Assembly (NCBI GenBank): GCA_029976905.1
Contig: JAPOLW010000273.1
Span: 1-5,715 of the forward strand
Reading direction: 5' to 3'
Origin: a bacterium
Lineage (GTDB): Bacteria; Desulfobacterota; Binatia; UBA12015
DNA: 5,715 nucleotides
Shown piece by piece: positions 1 to 5,497 of the stretch (position 1 is its first letter; the number at the start of each line of letters is the position of its first letter). Made by a program: the position numbers and the translations under genes. The notes under the pieces were generated by a model. It did no database searches, was not told where the DNA came from, and saw only the letters and a list, made by a program, of their open reading frames with translations.

Positions 1-92
1 GGCGAGGGCGCGGGCGTCGTCGCCTGACCCCGCGGTACGGCGAGGGCGCGGGCGTCGTCGCCTGACGACGCGGTACGGCGAGGGCGGGGGCG
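1..92. repeat. 38-bp tandem repeat, two full copies plus a truncated third
   Basis: Unit 1 (1-38) and unit 2 (39-76) differ only at unit positions 29 and 30 (CC versus GA). The third copy (77-92) matches the first 16 unit positions with one mismatch and then stops. Bases 1-24 of each full unit are self-complementary: a 5-bp GGCGA/TCGCC stem, one mismatch, then a 4-bp inner stem including one G-T pair. Each copy could therefore form a hairpin. Read on the plus strand, each full unit also encodes a short GEGAGVVA peptide ending in TGA. The array may extend left beyond the window. It lies downstream of the regulator gene's stop codon, so on that transcript it would be 3' untranslated sequence. 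Confidence 0.85.
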
Positions 93-96
93 CCCC
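87..96. terminator. GGGGCGCCCC palindrome after the regulator gene, weak terminator candidate
   Basis: A perfect 10-bp palindrome lies 9 bp beyond the stop codon of the minus-strand regulator gene, inside the truncated third repeat copy. No T-run follows it. Together with the hairpins of the tandem repeat it could help end the regulator transcript, but this is only an inference from position and base pairing. A loop-free palindrome of this kind is a poor hairpin by itself. Confidence 0.2.
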
Positions 97-105
97 TCCG
101 TCTCG

Positions 106-759
106 TCAGTGCACCGAGGGAAGGCCCGACCGGACGAGCGCGTTCGCCGCTGAAACCAACCGCGCCGTCGCGGCTTCGCGGTCGATCCTTCCCTCGCGAA
201 GCTGCTCCCCGAGGCGGGACAGGATGACGGCAATGGCTTCGAGGAGAACCTCGGCCTGCTCCTCGTCGACGCCCAGCGTCGCGAAGCCCGCGTGCCATCG
301 CCTCTCGAGAGAACGGCAGGCCGTCTTGACGAAGCTGCGGAAACTCACGCTGATGTTCGGCGTCGTACGCAAAAGCAAACACGCGAGGCCCTGGTCATCG
401 AGCCGCTCCCACAGGTCGTCGATGAAGGCCCGCACGGCGACGACCTCGCCCTCGGCCGCACAGGGGATGAGCTTCCTCTGCCACTCGATGTCGTAGCGCT
501 CATCGAGGCCTCTGTAGAAGTTCTCGACCAGAGTGATGAGGATGTCCTCCCGGCGCGGGAAGTACTGGTAGATCAGAGGCCGGGTGCAGCCCGCCAGTTC
601 GGCGAGTCTGGTCGGCCGAAGGGCGTCGACCCCCTCCTCGATGATGATGCGGGCGGCGAGTTCGAGAAGTTGCTCTCTGCGCAACTCGGACGCGGGACGG
701 TTCGCGTCTTTGGCCAAAGAGTTTGATTGCGGGGAACCCAGGGGAACTGCGATCGTCAT
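106..759 (-). CDS. TetR/AcrR-family transcriptional regulator
   Basis: A 217-aa protein typical in length for the family. The N-terminal DNA-binding domain spans about residues 27-74, with the helix-turn-helix at about 48-67, where TRLAELAGCTRPLIYQYF closely fits the TetR_N pattern. The rest is a predicted all-helical ligand and dimer domain that is too divergent to suggest an effector. I chose the ATG at 759. It has no Shine-Dalgarno sequence, but a -10-like CACTAT sits 6 bases upstream, suggesting a leaderless message. The frame stays open to a GTG at 840, which would add 27 residues but would place the likely promoter inside the gene. The N-terminal 25 residues before the domain are unconserved-looking, so a later start is possible. 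It diverges from the reductase-molybdoenzyme pair and is likely to regulate itself and them (inference from layout). Confidence 0.9.
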   Translation of the reverse strand: MTIAVPLGSPQSNSLAKDANRPASELRREQLLELAARIIIEEGVDALRPTRLAELAGCTRPLIYQYFPRREDILITLVENFYRGLDERYDIEWQRKLIPCAAEGEVVAVRAFIDDLWERLDDQGLACLLLRTTPNISVSFRSFVKTACRSLERRWHAGFATLGVDEEQAEVLLEAIAVILSRLGEQLREGRIDREAATARLVSAANALVRSGLPSVH

Positions 760-765
760 AGCGAA

Positions 766-795
766 ATAGTGACAACGGCGACCGCCATGAATCAA
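766..795 (-). promoter_or_regulatory. Putative promoter of the TetR-family gene, leaderless layout
   Basis: On the minus strand TTGATT (790-795) is followed after 18 bp by CACTAT (766-771), preceded by an extended-10 TG (TGTCACTAT). Six bases then separate it from the ATG at 759, so transcription would begin at or next to the start codon. A weak inverted repeat, CCAT (785-788) with ATGG (803-806), overlaps the -35 element. Its half-sites are about two turns of helix apart end to end, and it is a possible autoregulatory operator. GGCG-AC-CGCC (777-786) is another short inverted repeat in the spacer. The promoter call rests on consensus similarity alone. Confidence 0.45.
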
Positions 796-865
796 CACCG
801 TGATGGACGGAAGTTGTATTGTTTCCAAGGTCTTTTGCACATCATCCGCGATCGGAGAGCCCGCA

Positions 866-907
866 TACGGGGGGATTGCCCGCCGACCCCCGCAAAACTA
901 CGGGGGG
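866..907. promoter_or_regulatory. Direct repeats and GC hairpin in the divergent intergenic region
   Basis: TACGGGGGG occurs at 866-874 and again at 899-907, 33 bp apart start to start, close to three helical turns. Each copy is preceded by CCGCA (861-865 and 890-894). CCCCCG (887-892) can pair with CGGGGG (901-906) around an 8-base loop. The remainder of the 760-956 region shows no gene. The repeats lie 38-79 bp before the -10-like element of the rightward genes, where an activator or repressor could act. No protein can be assigned to them from sequence alone. Confidence 0.3.
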
Positions 908-941
908 CCTTCGTGGGCGTTCTCGTCGTCCTCGCGATGCC

Positions 942-950
942 TGCTAGTGT
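942..950 (+). promoter_or_regulatory. Extended -10 promoter element for the reductase gene, leaderless layout
   Basis: TGCTAGTGT matches an extended -10 (TGn plus TANNNT). It ends 6 bases before the GTG start at 957, so the transcript would start at or very near the initiation codon. There is no purine-rich ribosome-binding sequence in the gap. No convincing -35 hexamer is visible at 16-19 bp, which is tolerable for an extended -10 promoter. The same CTGCTAG core precedes the carboxylase gene. Confidence 0.45.
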
Positions 951-956
951 CCTGCT

Positions 957-1436
957 GTGGCCAAGCGTCAACCTGCCGAAGTCGAGACGACACCTCCACG
1001 TTGGCTGATCCCCTGGATCACCCGAATGCACGTCGGCCTCTACGAGTGGTCCGGCGGTCGCGTGGGCTCCTTCGTGAAGAACATGCCCCACGTCATCCTA
1101 CGCGGGGTCGGTCGTCGGTCCGGAAAACCCTTCGCCGTATGCCTGCCGTATTGGCTCGACGATGCCGGCACCCGCATCGTCGCGGCGTCCTATTCCGGTG
1201 CCGCAAAAAATCCAGCCTGGTTCCACAACGTGAAGGATCGACAAGCAAATCCGACGGTTCGCGTCCGCGACCGGGAGCACACCTTCGATGCGCGCATCGA
1301 AATCCTCGCGGGCGCGGACCGCGAAGGCATCTGGAGGGAACTCGTCGTTGATCGTCCCTTCTACGCCCGCTATCAGGCGCAAACGACACGAGAGATTCCA
1401 TTGCTGCGAATCGTCGAGGAGCATCGACCAGCGTAA
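957..1436 (+). CDS. Nitroreductase-family deazaflavin (F420)-dependent oxidoreductase, DUF385 type
   Basis: A 159-aa split-barrel protein of the family that includes mycobacterial Ddn. These enzymes use reduced cofactor F420 to transfer hydride to organic substrates. Supporting motifs in order are: N-terminal helix with LYEWSGGRVG (about 28-37); the RGVGRRSGKP turn (49-58), equivalent to the family's TTxGRKTG; LPYWLDDAGTRIVAAS (63-78); the hallmark AAKNPAWFHNV (82-92), expected to contact F420; and YARYQAQTTREIPLL (136-150) near the C-terminus. Length is complete for the family. The start is GTG with no Shine-Dalgarno sequence but a -10-like TAGTGT 6 bases upstream. It diverges from the TetR gene and is followed after 43 bp by the molybdoenzyme gene, probably on the same transcript. 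Family assignment is firm. F420 rather than FMN or heme binding, and the substrate, are inferred. Confidence 0.88.
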   Translation: MAKRQPAEVETTPPRWLIPWITRMHVGLYEWSGGRVGSFVKNMPHVILRGVGRRSGKPFAVCLPYWLDDAGTRIVAASYSGAAKNPAWFHNVKDRQANPTVRVRDREHTFDARIEILAGADREGIWRELVVDRPFYARYQAQTTREIPLLRIVEEHRPA

Positions 1437-1467
1437 CCTACCAAGACGACGTGCTCGGAGACTTTTT

Positions 1468-1474
1468 GGGAGGA
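1468..1474 (+). promoter_or_regulatory. Strong Shine-Dalgarno sequence of the molybdoenzyme gene
   Basis: GGGAGGA lies 5 bases before the ATG at 1480. It fixes that start over the upstream in-frame codons reaching back to 1288, which would overlap the reductase gene by about 150 bp. It is the only clear Shine-Dalgarno sequence before any of the four genes, fitting an internal operon gene that must be translated from a message started further upstream. Confidence 0.85.
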
Positions 1475-1479
1475 CCGAA

Positions 1480-3909
1480 ATGACCGCCACGAGAGAAGTT
1501 GATCCCTCCGTCTCGAAACGTCCCATCGCGCTCGACGGCGCGGATCTGCCCACCGTGTGCGTCCTCTGCAGTCACAACTGCGGCGTGCGGGTCACCGTGG
1601 CGAACGGGGAGATCGTGAAGGTGCGGGCCGACGAGACCAACCCGATCACGCAAGGGTACATTTGCAACAAGGCCGTCACGATCGGGCGCTACGCGCATCA
1701 CCGGCAACGCGTCCAGTCTCCCCTGCGGAGACGCCCCGACGGCTCCTTCGAGCGTGTCTCCTGGGACGAGGCCATCGCCGAGATTGGAGCCAGGCTCGCC
1801 GTGATCCGCGAGCAGCACGGACCACGGGCGCTGGGACTCGTCGGCATCGGAGGTCAGGGCAATCACCTCGATGCGCCCTATGCGTCCTCCTTCCTGCGCG
1901 CGACCGGCTCGCGCCGATGGTTCAATGCCTTCGCCCAGGAAAAGACACAGCACATGCTCGTCGATCAGTGGATGTTCGACGCGCCTCCGACCACATTCTT
2001 CCACGCCGATGTCGATCACGCCGACTATCTGATGGTCATGGGAACGAACCCCCGCATCTCCAACCGGGGACACAAGCCCACCGAGACATTCAAGGCGTTG
2101 CGAGACCGACCGGGTTGCACGGTCGTGGTCCTCGATCCTCGCGAGACCGAAACGACGCGAGGCGCCGACGAACATCTGCGCGTGCGCCCGGGGGGCGACG
2201 CCTTCTTTCTGCTCGGCATGGCCGCGACGCTGGTACAGCGAGAGCTATACGATGCGACGTTCGTCGGCGAACGCACCACGGGGTTCAACGACATCCGCGA
2301 CGAGCTGGCCCGCATCGACGTTGCCGCAATGGCCGAGCGATGCGGCCTCGATGAAGACACCGTCCGGCGTGTGGCGACCGACTTCGCAAACGCCGGCGCC
2401 GGGGCCATCATGTTCGACCTCGGTGTCGAACAGACCCCCTTCTCCACCCTCGTTTCCTACCTGATTCACCTCAACGCCGTGCTTGCCGGGCACGTCGGCC
2501 GACCGGGAACCATGGGGTTCCTCGAGACGTTCCTTCCGCCGAGCCTCAGCCCGGGACGCCACAGCGAGCCCGAACGAGCTCTTGCTTCGGGAATCCAGGC
2601 AATCCGCGCCCTCGGCAACGCCGGCATGTTTTCCCCGACGCTGGTGCCCGAAGAAGTGATGCTCGACCACCCCGAACGGATCCGTGGCCTGATCGTCGAG
2701 GGGGCCAACCCGATCCTCTCGTATTCCGACGCGAATGCCTGGCGGGAGGCGATCGACCGACTCGACCTTCTGGTCGTGATCGAACCGGCCATGACCGAAA
2801 CGGCCCAGCTCGCGGACTACGTCCTGCCCACTCCGGTGGGCTACGAGAAGTGGGAGACGGCGCTCTTCCCAAAACGCCACCCCGAGATCGACGTCCAGGT
2901 ACGACCACCGGTCGTACCCGGTCCCGAGGAAGCCCTGCCCGAAGCCGAGATCTATTGCCGCCTCGGGGAGGCCATGGGAATCCTCGACCCCTTGCCCGGG
3001 GATCTGGCCGAGATCGCCCGACCGGAGACGGCCGAAGCCAGGGCCGCATTCCTCGGTGCGGCCATGGGACGTCTGGGAGAAGTCGCCGAACGGGGCTTCA
3101 ACGGCGAGTCGCAGCTTCTCTTCTGGGGGTACCGGGCGATGGGGCACCATTTCCCGGCGCCCTCGCTCACAGCCATCTTCGCAAGCTGCATCGCCAACGC
3201 GATGGAGCGCAAGGACGCCGTCGTGCGCGCTCTCGGAGACGAGTGGGCCGCGCAGCCGCCATTCGCGATTGCCGAGGAGATCTTCCGACGGATCCTCGCT
3301 CATCCCGAAGGCCTCACGATCGCGATCGCCGATGCCGCCGATTCGTTCTGGCCCTACGTCGGTTTCAAAGATGGTCGGATCCGCCTCGCACCGCCCGCGC
3401 TCGTCGACGAAATGAAACGCGCCCTCGCGTCGACGCCGGTCGAAGACGCGCAATACCCCTTCGTGCTCGCCAGTGGCTTGCGGACGCGATGGACCGCCAA
3501 CACGATTCAGCGCGATCCCGCCTGGCGCAAGGGACAGGGGCCACACTGCGAATTGCACCTCCACCCTGCGGACGCGGAATCTCTGGAGGTCACCCAGGGA
3601 GATCTGCTCCGGATCACGACGTCTCGCGGCTCGATCGTCCTGCCCGCCGCCATCGATCCGAAACTACAGTGCGGCCATGTGTGGATGCCCAACGGCTTCG
3701 GGGTCCGCTTCGGCGACGGCATCGAGGGCGAGCGGGTGGAACAGGGCGCGAACTGCAACGAGATCACCGACGCCGCCGATCGCGATCCTCTGACCGGCTG
3801 CCCTCATCACCGATACGTGCCCGTGAAGCTCACCCGGATCGGGGGAGCCCATCGGGCCGCAGGAGCCGACCCCGGGGGGCCACCTGACGTCGCCCCCTCT
3901 CCCGGTTGA
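1480..3909 (+). CDS. Molybdopterin-dependent oxidoreductase with N-terminal [4Fe-4S] domain (DMSO reductase superfamily)
   Basis: A 809-aa catalytic subunit binding a bis-MGD Mo or W cofactor. Residues C27, C30, C34 and C62 (CX2CX3CX27C) form the [4Fe-4S] site. The central molybdopterin domain follows from about 75 to 600, including MGTNP (187-191). The dinucleotide-binding C-terminal domain runs about 655-795, with YPFVLASG (659-666), WTANTIQRDP (671-680), HPADA (695-699) and MPNGFG (736-741). The last 25-30 residues are a Gly/Pro-rich tail. Where formate dehydrogenases carry Cys or SeCys, this protein reads AQEKTQ (152-157), with no Cys between C62 and about residue 212. No twin-arginine or other signal peptide is seen, so it is probably cytoplasmic. 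It follows the F420-type reductase gene by 43 bp, with no electron-transfer subunit in the window. Superfamily assignment is firm. The substrate is unknown, and formate dehydrogenase activity should not be assumed. Confidence 0.92.
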   Translation: MTATREVDPSVSKRPIALDGADLPTVCVLCSHNCGVRVTVANGEIVKVRADETNPITQGYICNKAVTIGRYAHHRQRVQSPLRRRPDGSFERVSWDEAIAEIGARLAVIREQHGPRALGLVGIGGQGNHLDAPYASSFLRATGSRRWFNAFAQEKTQHMLVDQWMFDAPPTTFFHADVDHADYLMVMGTNPRISNRGHKPTETFKALRDRPGCTVVVLDPRETETTRGADEHLRVRPGGDAFFLLGMAATLVQRELYDATFVGERTTGFNDIRDELARIDVAAMAERCGLDEDTVRRVATDFANAGAGAIMFDLGVEQTPFSTLVSYLIHLNAVLAGHVGRPGTMGFLETFLPPSLSPGRHSEPERALASGIQAIRALGNAGMFSPTLVPEEVMLDHPERIRGLIVEGANPILSYSDANAWREAIDRLDLLVVIEPAMTETAQLADYVLPTPVGYEKWETALFPKRHPEIDVQVRPPVVPGPEEALPEAEIYCRLGEAMGILDPLPGDLAEIARPETAEARAAFLGAAMGRLGEVAERGFNGESQLLFWGYRAMGHHFPAPSLTAIFASCIANAMERKDAVVRALGDEWAAQPPFAIAEEIFRRILAHPEGLTIAIADAADSFWPYVGFKDGRIRLAPPALVDEMKRALASTPVEDAQYPFVLASGLRTRWTANTIQRDPAWRKGQGPHCELHLHPADAESLEVTQGDLLRITTSRGSIVLPAAIDPKLQCGHVWMPNGFGVRFGDGIEGERVEQGANCNEITDAADRDPLTGCPHHRYVPVKLTRIGGAHRAAGADPGGPPDVAPSPG
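3875..3897 (+). terminator. GC-rich hairpin at the 3' end of the molybdoenzyme gene, weak terminator candidate
   Basis: GGGGGC (3875-3880) can pair with GCCCCC (3892-3897) around an 11-base loop, and a G-T pair (3874-3898) can extend it. It lies within the last codons of the molybdoenzyme gene, just upstream of the carboxylase -10-like element, and is followed only by a pyrimidine-rich stretch without a T-run. It could separate the two transcripts or act as an operator. Such hairpins also arise by chance in GC-rich DNA. Confidence 0.2.
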
Positions 3910-3916
3910 AGTTCTC

Positions 3917-3925
3917 TGCTAGGCT
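3917..3925 (+). promoter_or_regulatory. Extended -10 promoter element for the carboxyltransferase gene, leaderless layout
   Basis: TGCTAGGCT fits TGn plus TANNNT and ends 8 bases before the GTG start at 3934. It lies in the 24-bp gap after the molybdoenzyme stop codon. The gap has no Shine-Dalgarno sequence, so the carboxylase is probably initiated on its own leaderless message rather than by read-through. Its CTGCTAG core is identical to that before the reductase gene. No good -35 hexamer is visible. Confidence 0.45.
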
Positions 3926-3933
3926 CTGCCCTC

Positions 3934-5466
3934 GTGAGCTGGAAGGACGAAGTCGAGCAGATCGAAGAGCGCCGCCGCCGGGCCCTCGAACTCGGCGGCG
4001 CCGAAGCTGTTTCGCGGCAACACCAACGGGGCCGCCTCACCGTACGCGAGCGGATCGACCGACTCGTGGATGCCGACTCGCTTCACGAGATCGGACCAAT
4101 TGCAGGCTATGCGGAGACCGACGAGGAGGGCCGACTGCTCTCCTTCGAGCCCGGAAACTACGTCCTCGGACTCGCCCGCGTCGACGGCCGACCGTGCGTG
4201 GTCGGCGGGGAGGATTTCACGCAACGAGGAGGCTCCCCGACCCCGGCGGGCCTGCGCAAGAGCGTCTATGCCGAGGACCTGGCGATCCAGAGGCGCATGC
4301 CGCTCGTACGCTTTCTCGAAGGCGGCGGCGGAAGCGTGCGCGGGTCCAGTCGCCGTGGGCCCTCTCCCGACCCGGTGTACACGACCCATCGCTTCATCTC
4401 GATCGCACGCGCGCTCGAGACCGTGCCGGTCGTCTCCGCGGCTCTCGGCGCCGTCGCAGGCTTTCCCGCGGCGCGTCTGGTCGCCTCCCACTTCGCGATC
4501 ATGACGCGCGAAACGGCGCAGGTCCTGATCGGTGGTCCGGCGCTGGTGGAACGAGCCCTGGGCGAGAAGAAAACCAAAGAGGAACTCGGGGGCGCCCGCG
4601 TGCACGAACGCAGCGGCGTCATCGACGCGGTGGCCGCGGACGAAGACGAGGTTTTCGCGCTCATGCGCGGTTTTCTCTCCTATCTTCCGGGAAACGTCTG
4701 GGAGTTGCCTCCCGTCGTCCCTGGCGAGGACCCCACCCATCGCTGCGAGGAGGCGCTCCTCTCGATCATTCCCCGCAATCGTCGACGGGTCTACGATGCC
4801 CGCAAACTCATCCGCCTCGTCGTCGACGACGGATCCTTTTTCGAATTGACCCCCTTGTACGGTCGCTCGCAGATCACCGCCCTGGCCCGCCTGGCCGGTC
4901 ACCCCGTGGGGATCCTCGCCAACGACCCCTTCCACCTCGGCGGCTCGATGACCGCGCACAGTGCCCAGAAGTTTCGTCGCTTCGTCCGGTTGTGCGAGAC
5001 CTTCCACCTTCCCATCGTGAGCTTCGTCGACCAACCGGGCTTCATGATCGGCTCCGAAGCGGAAGCGAACGCCACGATCCGCCACGGCATGGAGGCCATC
5101 GCCGAAACCGTCCGGTCCACGATCCCGTGGGCTTCGGTGATCGTCCGCAAGTCGTACGGAGTCGCTGCGGCAGCACACTACGGACCGGACGGCACGGTTC
5201 TCGCCTGGCCTTCGGCAGAACGCGGTGCTCTTCCGCTCGAGGGCGGCGTGGCCGTCGCCTTCCGGCGGGAGATCGCGGCCGCCCCCGACCCGGACGCGAA
5301 ACGACGTGAGCTCGAGGAGATGCTCTCGAAAGGGCGAACCCCCTTCCCTTCCGCGGACTTTTTCTCGGTGCACGACCTCATCGATCCACGCCGCACGCGA
5401 CCCGAACTCTGCGCCTGGCTGGAAAGCATCCAGCCCGTTCTACACGCGCGCGCGGCGCGTCGCTGA
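3934..5466 (+). CDS. Acyl-CoA carboxylase, carboxyltransferase (beta) subunit
   Basis: A 510-aa protein with the two crotonase-like halves of biotin-dependent carboxyltransferases of the propionyl-, methylcrotonyl- and geranyl-CoA carboxylase type. It moves CO2 from carboxybiotin to an acyl-CoA. The N-terminal half shows RQHQRGRLTVRERIDRL, then GGEDFTQRGGS, and the Gly-rich EGGGGS (129-134), likely part of an oxyanion hole. The C-terminal half shows VDQPGFMIGSEAE (365-377), VRKSYG (404-409) with the following Ala-rich loop (410-414), AWPSAERGALPLEGG, and the closing LIDPRRTRPEL. Both halves and both ends are intact, so it appears functional. The GTG start is supported by the family-like MSWKDEVEQIEERRR opening and the -10-like element 8 bases upstream. 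The biotin carboxylase and biotin carrier partner is absent from the window and may lie to the right. The acyl-CoA substrate cannot be told from these motifs. Confidence 0.92.
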   Translation: MSWKDEVEQIEERRRRALELGGAEAVSRQHQRGRLTVRERIDRLVDADSLHEIGPIAGYAETDEEGRLLSFEPGNYVLGLARVDGRPCVVGGEDFTQRGGSPTPAGLRKSVYAEDLAIQRRMPLVRFLEGGGGSVRGSSRRGPSPDPVYTTHRFISIARALETVPVVSAALGAVAGFPAARLVASHFAIMTRETAQVLIGGPALVERALGEKKTKEELGGARVHERSGVIDAVAADEDEVFALMRGFLSYLPGNVWELPPVVPGEDPTHRCEEALLSIIPRNRRRVYDARKLIRLVVDDGSFFELTPLYGRSQITALARLAGHPVGILANDPFHLGGSMTAHSAQKFRRFVRLCETFHLPIVSFVDQPGFMIGSEAEANATIRHGMEAIAETVRSTIPWASVIVRKSYGVAAAAHYGPDGTVLAWPSAERGALPLEGGVAVAFRREIAAAPDPDAKRRELEEMLSKGRTPFPSADFFSVHDLIDPRRTRPELCAWLESIQPVLHARAARR

Positions 5467-5497
5467 AAGAAGCGGATCCGGTCGACGTCGCGCCGCG
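5451..5497 (+). terminator. Inverted repeat spanning the carboxyltransferase stop codon, weak terminator candidate
   Basis: CGCGGCGCG (5451-5459) is complementary to CGCGCCGCG (5489-5497). After one mismatch, two more pairs extend the stem inward, leaving a loop of about 23 bases that includes the TGA at 5464-5466. No T-run follows, so it is not a canonical intrinsic terminator. A second, smaller perfect hairpin, GCCGC-TGC-GCGGC, lies at 5543-5555. Confidence 0.25.

Noticed and set aside
1..92. CRISPR array
   Set aside because: The units are contiguous tandem repeats without unique spacers, so they do not fit a CRISPR layout.
760..840. N-terminal extension of the TetR protein back to a GTG at 840
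   Set aside because: The added 27 residues resemble no TetR N-terminus and would place the TTGATT/CACTAT promoter inside the gene. The ATG at 759 fits better, though this is not proven.
800..1351. 183-codon plus-strand frame overlapping the intergenic region and reductase gene
   Set aside because: It is a shifted frame of the reductase gene. Its Arg/Ser/Pro-rich product has no family signature, while the 957 frame carries the DUF385 motifs.
1288..1479. Upstream start for the molybdoenzyme at 1288
   Set aside because: It would overlap the reductase gene by about 150 bp, and the GGGAGGA sequence 5 bases before 1480 marks the real start.
2245..3564. 439-codon minus-strand open frame inside the molybdoenzyme gene
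   Set aside because: It is antisense to well-conserved molybdopterin-domain sequence and shows no recognisable protein features.
3906..5309. 467-codon plus-strand open frame overlapping the carboxyltransferase in another frame
   Set aside because: Its product is extremely rich in Arg, Gly and Pro with no domain, as expected of a shifted reading of a GC-rich gene.
3919..5373. 484-codon open frame on the minus strand, antisense to the carboxyltransferase gene
   Set aside because: Long antisense frames are expected opposite genes with high third-position G+C. The translation matches no family, while the plus-strand frame has clear carboxyltransferase motifs throughout.
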